A DNA stretch of 5,786 nucleotides, taken from assembly GCA_020047835.1 (NCBI GenBank), contig JAIFNJ010000211.1, forward strand, positions 1 to 5,786, in the 5' to 3' direction. A program made the position numbers and the translations under genes. The stretch is from Bacteroidota bacterium. Its GTDB lineage: Bacteria > Bacteroidota > Bacteroidia > Bacteroidales > SZUA-534. Position 1 is the first letter of the stretch. Each line of letters begins with the position of its first letter. Shown here in pieces: positions 1-5,786 of this stretch. The notes beneath the pieces are model-generated. The model had not been told where the DNA came from, did no database searches, and saw nothing but the letters and a program-made list of their open reading frames with translations.

Positions 1-34
1 ACAGAAAGAAAGCGGAACCAAATAATTTCTTCAT
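1..34 (-). CDS. Start of an exported protein, cut by the window edge
   Basis: An ATG at 34-32 opens a minus-strand frame that stays open to the window edge and reads MKKLFGSAFFL. Two lysines followed by a hydrophobic run are what the start of a Sec signal peptide or lipoprotein signal looks like, so the product is probably exported. It lies 106 bases downstream of the five-helix membrane protein gene and on the same strand. Only 11 codons are visible, so neither family nor function can be given. The call rests on the signal-like start and on the lack of any other gene explaining this end of the window; a chance ATG cannot be excluded. Confidence 0.55.
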   Translation of the reverse strand, partial: MKKLFGSAFFL

Positions 35-88
35 TTCAACTTCAATATAAAAAAATAGAATTATAATCCAGTATCTCAAGTATTTCCA

Positions 89-108
89 TATTGGGCTTTA
101 GCCCAATA
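89..108 (-). other. Perfect 8-bp hairpin between genes, possible terminator or dispersed palindrome
   Basis: TATTGGGC and GCCCAATA form a perfect 8-bp stem around a 4-base loop (TAAA on the minus strand). It lies 33 bases past the stop codon of the five-helix protein gene. Read on the minus strand it is followed by TGGAAATAC rather than a T-run, so it is a poor intrinsic terminator in the direction of the genes; read on the plus strand it is followed by ATTTTC. It may instead stabilise the 3' end of the transcript, or be one copy of a dispersed intergenic palindrome. The hairpin itself is certain; its role is inferred. Confidence 0.5.
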
Positions 109-140
109 ATTTTCAAACCAACAACTCTTGTTTCTTTTAA

Positions 141-959
141 TCACCCTTGAGTTACACTTCCCGTAGCATAATTCAGCTCCGAACCGAACATACTATGAGG
201 TATTAAATACACGAGCATGGTAACAATAGTAGCAATAATTATCCAACGGTAATTCACTTCCTTACGATTCATGATTAAAGCTGCAATCCATGCCAGATAA
301 GCAATCAGCGTTTTATTGTCGGTTAAATCCCAACCAAAAGGAACACCGGTCCATAAATCGCCGAAGGCATACAATTGTACCAAGGGTCCCATTATCATTC
401 CCCCAATGGTAAGTAAAATAAATGTAAGCCACATGTATAAGCGGGCACGGGGGCGTTTGGCCAATGCCATAATACCGGCGAGGTTGGCCAAAAGCATGGC
501 AAGAAACATGGCAATAATGTGAGGTGTCAAAATTGACCGAGGAACATAACCTTTGTAGCGAACCACTGTGTGGAATTCATCAGGGTTATTCAATAGCTGT
601 CCATTCTTGTAAAAATCAACTTTATATTCAATTTTTCCGGCTGGTGCCTGTCCGGGTAAACTACCGGTTAGTAAATCTCCATTACGAATCATTGTTGTTT
701 TAACAAATTCATCGTTGGTCGGGTACCGACGGTACTCTAATTGTGCATGAATAGCGGTATCTGTCATATGATATTCTATTTGACAATTCTCAGATCCTTC
801 AGAACTCCGGATTAATTTGAGCTTAATGTCACCAGCATCCGTTTTCAAAACAACTCTTTTAGGATAGGTAGGTCCGGTTGTGCGTTGATAAATAGCAGCA
901 CTCAGGGTAATAAATATGGCCAAAATCCAAAATAGGATGGCTCTAACAGTTACATTCAT
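141..959 (-). CDS. Five-helix membrane protein with extracytoplasmic beta-rich domain, function unknown
   Basis: This 272-residue protein is not one I can assign to a named family. Residues 7-24 form a first hydrophobic helix (signal anchor). Residues 35-140 are hydrophilic with alternating beta-type pattern and a stretch LTGSLPGQAPAGKIEYKV (97-114) that resembles a fibronectin-III/Ig-like sandwich, probably on the periplasmic side. Four more helices follow at about 143-166, 173-198, 216-230 and 238-257. Motif-like polar segments sit at the membrane edges: YQRTTGPTYP (24-33) after helix 1, WTGVPFGWDLTDNKTL (203-218) between helices 3 and 4, and IPHSMFGSELNY (253-264) after helix 5. Their unusual composition suggests conserved functional sites, perhaps for ligand or metal binding, but no catalytic signature is recognised. 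The gene starts 89 bases after the CPBP gene and ends in TGA. The ATG at 959 places the signal anchor right at the N terminus, which supports this start. Confidence 0.85.
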   Translation of the reverse strand: MNVTVRAILFWILAIFITLSAAIYQRTTGPTYPKRVVLKTDAGDIKLKLIRSSEGSENCQIEYHMTDTAIHAQLEYRRYPTNDEFVKTTMIRNGDLLTGSLPGQAPAGKIEYKVDFYKNGQLLNNPDEFHTVVRYKGYVPRSILTPHIIAMFLAMLLANLAGIMALAKRPRARLYMWLTFILLTIGGMIMGPLVQLYAFGDLWTGVPFGWDLTDNKTLIAYLAWIAALIMNRKEVNYRWIIIATIVTMLVYLIPHSMFGSELNYATGSVTQG

Positions 960-1048
960 ATATTAAGTTTTAAATTATTTAAACATTTTCTTTTTATATA
1001 TTTAATCTGGGAATTTATCCCATTTTCAGTATATTAAGGTGTTAAACG

Positions 1049-1861
1049 TTACAATTCTATTATTGTTTTAGTCTGTTGCTGTTGAAAGTATTTTGAAAGC
1101 ATCATTATTAATGTTGAACTTACAATTACACAAACCAATAGAAGTATTATATAATTTATTAAGCTGCCTGTCAAATCATAAAATGATACATTTATATCAC
1201 GGGCCCAATATCCTAAAGCAAAACTGAACGAATTATTAATAAAATGTATAATTATTCCAGGCCAAATGGATTGGGTTTTCCAATAAATCCAACCAATAAA
1301 AATTCCGATTAACCAAGCCGGAATAAATTGCCAAGGATTCATGTGAGCAATTCCAAAAATTATGGCTGACCACATAATAGCTTTTAGGGGTTCATATTTT
1401 TTTAGGAACGCTTTAAGAATGATGCCTCTAAAAATAAGTTCTTCAAGAATGGGAGCCGCAAGGCCAATGGTTAAATAGCCATAAATATTTAGTTGTACCA
1501 TGCTGGCGAAAAACTCTTGAATTTTTTGAGGCATTGGAATAAGACCAACCAGTCCTTCCGTTAGAATTGATAAAGCTATTATGATGGGTGAAACTATTAC
1601 ATAGACCTTCCAGGAAACCCGTTTAGTATCAATTTTATTAGTTTGCCAAAAAAAACGGGCAACAAAATATACTACTCCAAAAGTTAAGGTATAGCTTAAA
1701 AAGATAGTCCATGGCTGAATAATTGGAAATACGGCAACTAATAATCCAATAACCAAACCTAAAGCCAACGAAAACAAAGCCGTTAACAGAATAAGTAAAA
1801 AGGCATCGTAAATTCCCGGAAGCTTATTTTCGTCAAAAAATGTGGATCGTTCGAAAGTCAT
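1049..1861 (-). CDS. CPBP family intramembrane glutamic endopeptidase homologue
   Basis: A 270-residue polytopic membrane protein with about eight hydrophobic helices (roughly 20-45, 52-72, 87-107, 125-140, 160-178, 180-196, 199-217, 235-255). It carries all three signatures of the CPBP (CAAX protease and bacteriocin-processing, Rce1-like) family: EExxxR at E140, E141 and R145; FxxxH at F169 and H173; and HxxxN at H206 and N210. In the archaeal Rce1 structure the matching glutamate and histidines activate water for cleavage inside the membrane, so this copy looks catalytically complete. The bacterial substrate is unknown, since bacteria usually lack CAAX prenylation; known relatives act in bacteriocin self-immunity or membrane protein processing. 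The ATG lies only 6 bases after the TAA of the M28 gene (TAA-TCTGAA-ATG), so translation is probably coupled in one operon. No good ribosome binding site is visible. The C terminus is polar with a run of four glutamines (260-263). Confidence 0.93.
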   Translation of the reverse strand: MTFERSTFFDENKLPGIYDAFLLILLTALFSLALGLVIGLLVAVFPIIQPWTIFLSYTLTFGVVYFVARFFWQTNKIDTKRVSWKVYVIVSPIIIALSILTEGLVGLIPMPQKIQEFFASMVQLNIYGYLTIGLAAPILEELIFRGIILKAFLKKYEPLKAIMWSAIIFGIAHMNPWQFIPAWLIGIFIGWIYWKTQSIWPGIIIHFINNSFSFALGYWARDINVSFYDLTGSLINYIILLLVCVIVSSTLIMMLSKYFQQQQTKTIIEL

Positions 1862-1867
1862 TTCAGA

Positions 1868-3667
1868 TTACAATTGAATCAATAAAACCACTTTAGTTCC
1901 GTTTCGCTCCACCTCAACAATAGCGGTTGATCCAACTTTAAGCTTTGCCATCCGGAACATATAATCGTAAATGTTTGTAACCGGCTGGCTGTTGATAGCA
2001 ATGATTTTATCGCCTTTCAATATACCTCCTTTTTCTGCCGGTCCGCCATTTCGAACCCCATCAACTCCCAATCCATCTTTTTGAATACCTGCCATATCTG
2101 GAATAATACCCAAAGTAACTTTTAAACGAGTGCGACGCTGCCCTTGATTAGGTGGTGTTCCGGTAGACTGAAAAGATAGGGAGTCGCCAGAAGCTGCAAC
2201 TTCGGTAATGATTCCGGTGCTGTAATTCAATATTTCAACTTCTTTTTCAAAATTTATTTTTTCAAAATCATCGAGTGGCGTATGATAATCTTCATGAGCT
2301 CCGGTAGAATAAAAAAGTACTGGAATATCCGCTGAATAGAAGGGTGCGTGATCACTTGGACCATAACCATCAGGAGAAAAAGTAACATTAAAAGCTGGTT
2401 TATGACTGGTTAAGAGCGAATCAAATTCACGGGCTGTACCGGTACCTCCAATGGAAATACCAATGGAATCAGCTTTCATCCGGCCTATCATATCAAAATT
2501 AAACATGGCTTTTACGGATGATTTTTGCATGGGAGCGGGCAAGTTTTCAACAAAATACCGGGAACCCAAAACTCCCATTTCTTCGGCATCAAAAGCCACA
2601 AATACCATATTTTGCTTTAACTCCTTAGCTTTGTTTTGATAATAACCGGCTAATTCAATCATTCCTGCAACTCCTGAGGCGTTGTCGTCGGCCCCGTTAT
2701 GAACCGCAAGGGTGTCAGGCATTCTTGAATTGACACTCTTTCCCCCCATTCCTAAATGATCGTAATGGGCTCCAACAACCACAAAATCATTAGCATCTGT
2801 TGAATTTTTAGATTTCACCATAAAAACTACATTTTTAGCATCGGCAAGGTTTTGAATAACTTCTGTGTTAGCGGTAATGCTGGTTTTACTTTGAAGCACT
2901 ACTGATTTCTTCTTTTCCACAATTGAATTTTCCAATTCCTCAATAGTGGCACTTCCTTTTAAAATTTGGTTAGCAGCTTCACGGGTAATACTAATCACAG
3001 GTAATCCGGCATCGCTCATATTTTGGTCAAAGTTTAGTTCCATGGGCTGATCCATTTTGGAGGTATTCAAACCATTTACCAGCAAAACACCCACGGCACC
3101 TTTATCTTTTGCCAATGTAGCTTTGGCTCTATCGGTGGCGTAAGGAATGAATTCACTGTTCATGTTTTCAGGTTCCGGATCTTCCCGCAACACCAATACC
3201 CATTTTCCTTTAGCGTCTATCATTGCATAGTCGTTCCATTTCAAACTATCGGTTTCAATTTCAAATCCATAACCTACAAAAACTACTTCACCCAAAGTCT
3301 CAGCATTTGAACTGAATGCTAATGGACGGAAGTCCTTATCAAGAGTTAAGGAATCATTATTTACTAGAAGATAATTGCTTTTTCCCAAGGAGCAGCCGGT
3401 AACTACCTTAAAATGCTGGTATCCGTTATCTGCCATTGGAACTAAACCATAATCGGATAGTTGTTTGTGAATGTAGGAAGCAGCCAAATTGTGACCTGCT
3501 TCACCGGGATACCTTCCTTTTAAACTATCGGTGGCTAAATAGGTAATGTGTTCACTAATTTCTGACACAGTTATTTCGGGATTTTTATTAATACTTTCAC
3601 AATTAGTTAGCATCATGGATGCCGCAATAAAAGCAATGCTAAGGGATAAATTAGTTGTTGGTTTCAT
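1868..3667 (-). CDS. M28 family zinc metallopeptidase lipoprotein with PA and PDZ domains
   Basis: A 599-residue exported peptidase. The N terminus has a hydrophobic signal ending in LTNC (C23), a probable lipobox, though Asn before the Cys is less usual than Gly, Ala or Ser. Residues about 122-255 form a protease-associated (PA) domain inserted ahead of the active site. The M28 core has all expected ligands: GAHYDH with H301 (zinc) and D303, GADDNASG with bridging D328, DAEE with catalytic E362 and zinc ligand E363, NFDMIGR with D392, and HEDYHTPLDD with H462. Family members are usually aminopeptidases using two zinc ions on peptide N termini. A C-terminal PDZ domain spans about 515-598, including GPAEKGG (542-548) and LKGDKIIAINSQPV (550-563), and may bind substrate C termini or partners. 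It probably acts on peptides in the periplasm or at the outer membrane. It is followed after 6 bases by the CPBP gene and preceded by a 57-base gap after the GNAT gene. The exact peptide specificity cannot be read from sequence. Confidence 0.95.
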   Translation of the reverse strand: MKPTTNLSLSIAFIAASMMLTNCESINKNPEITVSEISEHITYLATDSLKGRYPGEAGHNLAASYIHKQLSDYGLVPMADNGYQHFKVVTGCSLGKSNYLLVNNDSLTLDKDFRPLAFSSNAETLGEVVFVGYGFEIETDSLKWNDYAMIDAKGKWVLVLREDPEPENMNSEFIPYATDRAKATLAKDKGAVGVLLVNGLNTSKMDQPMELNFDQNMSDAGLPVISITREAANQILKGSATIEELENSIVEKKKSVVLQSKTSITANTEVIQNLADAKNVVFMVKSKNSTDANDFVVVGAHYDHLGMGGKSVNSRMPDTLAVHNGADDNASGVAGMIELAGYYQNKAKELKQNMVFVAFDAEEMGVLGSRYFVENLPAPMQKSSVKAMFNFDMIGRMKADSIGISIGGTGTAREFDSLLTSHKPAFNVTFSPDGYGPSDHAPFYSADIPVLFYSTGAHEDYHTPLDDFEKINFEKEVEILNYSTGIITEVAASGDSLSFQSTGTPPNQGQRRTRLKVTLGIIPDMAGIQKDGLGVDGVRNGGPAEKGGILKGDKIIAINSQPVTNIYDYMFRMAKLKVGSTAIVEVERNGTKVVLLIQL

Positions 3668-3724
3668 AACGAGTTGATTTTTGTTTTTAAAATTATTGCT
3701 TGGTATTCTATTTCAATAGGTAAC

Positions 3725-4150
3725 TTAATCTGTGTATTTCCTAATAATAAAGACACGGTAATCGCCCAATGACTTAAATCCAGCTTTTTCATACAAATTG
3801 ATTGCTTTTTTGTTTTGATTGTGTACTTCGAGTTTAATTTGAAGATTCAATCGTTTTGCATACGCTAACGAAGCTGTAAGCAGAGACTTTGCCAATTTTT
3901 TTCCTTGATATTCTTTTTTTATTCCAAAATGATGCAGATAAAGCCTTCTGCCATCGTTGGTAATCCATGAAGTACCAATTATTGTATGGTCGGTTTGATT
4001 TTCCATCACGAAAAAAGCCCCACCTATGGAAATGGTTTTTTCAATTTGTTGCAGGTTGTCGCCTCTTACTGGATTTCCCAATCCTACTTCTTCCCATAAT
4101 TCCACTATTTGAGGATAATCAGATGAGATAAAAGACCGAATGTTGTACAT
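3725..4150 (-). CDS. GNAT family N-acetyltransferase
   Basis: A 141-residue cytosolic single-domain protein with the GNAT fold. The N terminus MYNIRSFISSDYPQIVELW (1-19) is the typical first strand and helix. Motif A, which binds the acetyl-CoA pyrophosphate, lies at YQGKKLAKSLL (81-91), with K85 where the Q/RxxGxG/A consensus has its central Gly. Motif B follows at NQNKKAINLYEKAGF (111-125), the familiar NxxAxxLYxKxGF pattern with Y120 as the usual general acid position. Layout and length resemble the short YpeA/RimI-like group, but the substrate (protein N terminus, amine or antibiotic-like compound) cannot be inferred. It sits between two envelope protease genes with 57-base gaps on both sides, on the same strand; functional linkage to them is not shown. 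The ATG at 4150 is preceded by GGAAAAT, a weak ribosome-binding-like sequence, and starts directly at the first GNAT strand, supporting this start. Confidence 0.93.
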   Translation of the reverse strand: MYNIRSFISSDYPQIVELWEEVGLGNPVRGDNLQQIEKTISIGGAFFVMENQTDHTIIGTSWITNDGRRLYLHHFGIKKEYQGKKLAKSLLTASLAYAKRLNLQIKLEVHNQNKKAINLYEKAGFKSLGDYRVFIIRKYTD

Positions 4151-4207
4151 ATTTTCCAGTTAATTTGAAGCTGAAATTTGGTAAAATAAAATTAGGTTTA
4201 TTTATCA

Positions 4208-5605
4208 CTAAATTTTTACCACATGAAGCTGGTTTGTTTCAAACCGGGTAACTTTTATTGCTTGCCCTTGTTCAATAAAACCATACTCAGCCCTTGCATC
4301 ATAGGTATTACCATCTATAATAATGGAACCCGAAGGCCGAAGTGGTGTTTCAGTTATTCCAGTCTTTCCAACCAATAATTTTAAACTGGAATCAACTCCC
4401 AAATACCCTTGACTGGTTTCTTGTATATTATTTAATGCTATCCGACGCGAAATAAAACTAGTTTCAAACATCCTGCTCCCAAAATAAAGTGACCCAATGA
4501 AGGAAACAAAAATTGATCCTACCACTAAAAGCAGCGATTTAACCAGTAGCGGTAAAAACACTCCGTTACCTTCAGTGCTAAAATCGAAGTTTTCAACCAT
4601 AGCTAAGGCTAAACCCAGTACTGCCAATACAATACCTGATATGCCAATAACCCCAAAACCCGGAATGGCAAATATTTCGACCCCAATAAGTATCAAGCCA
4701 ACTATGAATAAGGCAATTTCCCAATGCTGCGCTATCCCTTCTAAATACAGCGGTGCAAAGTACAAAACGGCTGCTGTTGCAGCAACAATAAGCGGGAAGC
4801 CTATTCCGGGAGATTGAAATTCAAAATAAATTCCGCCAAAAATTGCCATTATCAATATACTTTGGAATACCGGATTCATTAAAAATCCAATCAAATTGTC
4901 GAGCCCTGTTGGGATATATTCTTTAATTACTGCAGGTTTTAAAGATGCTTTTTCAATTACTTCCTGAATGTTTTCAGCAGTTCCTTCACAAAACCCATAA
5001 AAGATGGCCTCACTAGCGGTAAAAGTCACCACTTTGCCAGTATCCGTAATACCTTTTATATAGATATCGGCATCCACCATAGCTTCTGCTATTCTGGGAT
5101 CACGTTTCCATTTAAAAGTAGTGTCTTTGCCATTAATGATGGTATCTTTTCCATGAGCCTCGGCTGTCGCTCTCATGGTGCTGCGCATATAGCTTTGGTA
5201 TTTGTCGGGCAATTGTTCGCCTGTTTGGTTAACTACCGTGGCTGCTCCAATGTTACCACCGGGACGCATATAAATCCTGTCGCAGGCAATGGAAATAAGT
5301 GCTCCTGCTGAAGCCGCGTTGTTATCAATAAAAACATATACCGGAATTTTGCTGTTCAATATTTTTGTACGTATGGAATCGGCTGATGTCACCAAACCTC
5401 CATACGTATTCATGTGAATAAGAATTAAATCGGCTTTTTCGGCCTCTGCTTTTTCAAATGCTTTTTGTGTTTTGCGCCAAAGGGCAGGCGATACTTCTTC
5501 TTTCATCTCAAATTTAAGAATTACTGTAGTATCGGATTTTTGACCCCATGAATTAGTAATTATCCAAAGAAAAATAAAGAAGAAAGAAATTGTTTTTTTT
5601 GTCAT
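4208..5605 (-). CDS. Long-form NfeD family membrane protein with ClpP/SppA-like serine protease domain
   Basis: A 465-residue protein of the long NfeD (NfeD1b/YqeZ-like) class. Residues 1-21 are a Sec signal peptide, likely cleaved before Q22. Residues about 26-230 form a ClpP/crotonase-fold serine protease domain: MNTYGGLV (65-72) is the substrate-groove strand and NAASAG (96-101) carries the nucleophile S99, followed by IGAATVV (119-125). The general-base Lys of the archaeal homologue PH1510 seems to align with R145 here, which I infer by eye. A short insertion with two GKDT units lies at about 152-167. Five membrane helices span about 240-375, and a C-terminal OB-fold NfeD domain covers about 398-465 (LVGKTGITETPLRPSG at 411-426). 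Family members cleave or organise membrane proteins together with stomatin/flotillin (SPFH) partners; none is encoded downstream here. Translation ends with tandem stops TAG TGA. The gene leads the leftward gene set and has a promoter-like -7 box about 105 bases upstream. Confidence 0.94.
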   Translation of the reverse strand: MTKKTISFFFIFLWIITNSWGQKSDTTVILKFEMKEEVSPALWRKTQKAFEKAEAEKADLILIHMNTYGGLVTSADSIRTKILNSKIPVYVFIDNNAASAGALISIACDRIYMRPGGNIGAATVVNQTGEQLPDKYQSYMRSTMRATAEAHGKDTIINGKDTTFKWKRDPRIAEAMVDADIYIKGITDTGKVVTFTASEAIFYGFCEGTAENIQEVIEKASLKPAVIKEYIPTGLDNLIGFLMNPVFQSILIMAIFGGIYFEFQSPGIGFPLIVAATAAVLYFAPLYLEGIAQHWEIALFIVGLILIGVEIFAIPGFGVIGISGIVLAVLGLALAMVENFDFSTEGNGVFLPLLVKSLLLVVGSIFVSFIGSLYFGSRMFETSFISRRIALNNIQETSQGYLGVDSSLKLLVGKTGITETPLRPSGSIIIDGNTYDARAEYGFIEQGQAIKVTRFETNQLHVVKI

Positions 5606-5661
5606 GAAACAGTTATTTTAGTCGTTAGTCTTTCCTTTACCTTAAAATATTGTTCACATTC

Positions 5662-5690
5662 TCGATATTTATTAAGAAATTAATTATCGA
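5662..5690. promoter_or_regulatory. Imperfect dyad in the NfeD leader, possible operator or leader hairpin
   Basis: TCGATA at 5662-5667 and TATCGA at 5685-5690 are exact inverted repeats centred on 5676, and three of the next four positions inwards also pair (10 of 12 allowing an internal mismatch near each end). The element lies between the -7 box and the NfeD start codon, so it would be transcribed about 15-40 bases into the leader. It could be a repressor site or a loose RNA stem. The region is very AT-rich, so a chance match is quite possible. Confidence 0.25.
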
Positions 5691-5709
5691 ATTAGTGACA
5701 TAATTAAGG

Positions 5710-5717
5710 CAAAAGTA
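5710..5717 (-). promoter_or_regulatory. Bacteroidota-type -7 promoter box (TACTTTTG) for the NfeD gene
   Basis: On the minus strand, 5717-5710 reads TACTTTTG, a full match to the Bacteroidota primary sigma factor -7 consensus TAnnTTTG. Transcription would begin at roughly 5702-5704, giving a leader of about 100 bases before the ATG at 5605. The -33 element is not clear: TTTG and CTTG sequences occur 13 and 27 bases upstream, not at the usual 19-21. A T-rich tract (minus strand, about 5770-5746) lies just upstream and might act as an UP-like element or as the tail of a terminator of a gene outside the window. The rest of 5606-5786 holds no gene. Confidence 0.5.
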
Positions 5718-5786
5718 CCAAGAAAAACCCCAAAAAATAGTAAACAAGAAAAAAAACAAAAAAAATAGTCTCTAGATTATTCAAAA

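Noticed and set aside
50..79. Possible promoter for the cut gene at the left edge: TTG, 19 bases, TATTTTTT on the minus strand
   Set aside because: The spacing fits the Bacteroidota pattern but the -7 box lacks its final G, and such matches are frequent in AT-rich gaps.
316..522. Plus-strand open frame of 68 codons
   Set aside because: It lies antisense within the five-helix protein gene, has no recognisable domain and a composition typical of a reverse-frame shadow.
1008..1022. Small palindrome TGGGA-ATTTA-TCCCA after the CPBP gene, considered as a terminator
   Set aside because: The stem is only 5 bp and no T-run follows on the minus strand, so it cannot be supported as a terminator.
2451..2639. 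Plus-strand open frame of 62 codons
   Set aside because: It is antisense to the zinc-ligand region of the M28 peptidase gene, whose motifs prove the minus-strand frame is the real one.
3688..3716. Possible promoter for the M28 gene: TTG, 18 bases, TAATTTTA on the minus strand
   Set aside because: The -7 box deviates at the last base, the leader would be very short, and the same TAATTTTA occurs at 4187-4194 without any -33 element, which suggests background.
3668..4207. Both gaps flanking the GNAT gene are exactly 57 bases long, considered as sign of a duplicated or inserted cassette
   Set aside because: The two gaps do not share sequence beyond TAATTTTA and common AT-richness, so equal length is most likely coincidence.
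4497..4817. Plus-strand open frame of 106 codons
   Set aside because: It is opposite the membrane helices of the NfeD protein; its Pro/Thr/Lys/Ser-rich translation is what antisense reading of hydrophobic helices gives, and it has no domain.
5746..5770. T-rich tract on the minus strand, considered as an intrinsic terminator of a gene beyond the right edge
   Set aside because: No stem of useful length precedes the tract within the window; TCTAGA at 5771-5776 or nearby is only self-complementary without a loop.

Overview
The window is a compact, single-strand stretch of what looks like a chromosome of a Bacteroidota bacterium. Base composition is AT-rich. The only convincing promoter element (minus-strand positions 5717-5710) matches the Bacteroidota -7 box TAnnTTTG. 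Clear Shine-Dalgarno sequences are absent or weak. The protein types (lipoprotein M28 peptidase with PA and PDZ domains, long NfeD protein with an insertion in its protease domain) fit this phylum. The order or family cannot be told from the window.

All genes are read leftwards on the minus strand. In order of transcription they are: a long-form NfeD membrane serine protease homologue (5605-4208), a GNAT N-acetyltransferase (4150-3725), a secreted lipoprotein M28 aminopeptidase-type metallopeptidase with PA and PDZ domains (3667-1868), a CPBP-family intramembrane glutamic protease homologue (1861-1049), a five-helix membrane protein of unknown function with an extracytoplasmic beta-rich domain (959-141), and the first 11 codons of another exported protein (34-1), cut by the window edge. 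Gaps are 57, 57, 6, 89 and 106 bases. The M28/CPBP pair is almost certainly co-transcribed; the whole set could be one loose operon served by the promoter at about 5710, but the larger gaps may hold weak promoters of their own.

Three of the five complete genes encode peptidase-fold proteins of unrelated catalytic classes (serine, zinc, glutamate), and all three act at or outside the inner membrane, so an envelope-proteolysis or peptide-processing theme is possible. That is only inference from proximity: each family is common in Bacteroidota, and such neighbourhoods can be accidental.

No RNA gene, CRISPR array, insertion sequence, phage gene or attachment site was seen. There is no gene-free stretch over 300 bases. 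The non-coding signals are an 8-bp perfect hairpin at 89-108, an imperfect dyad at 5662-5690 in the probable leader of the NfeD gene, and the -7 box. I found no convincing evidence of a new multi-gene system. The least explained items are the five-helix protein and the possible Lys-to-Arg change at the NfeD catalytic base.
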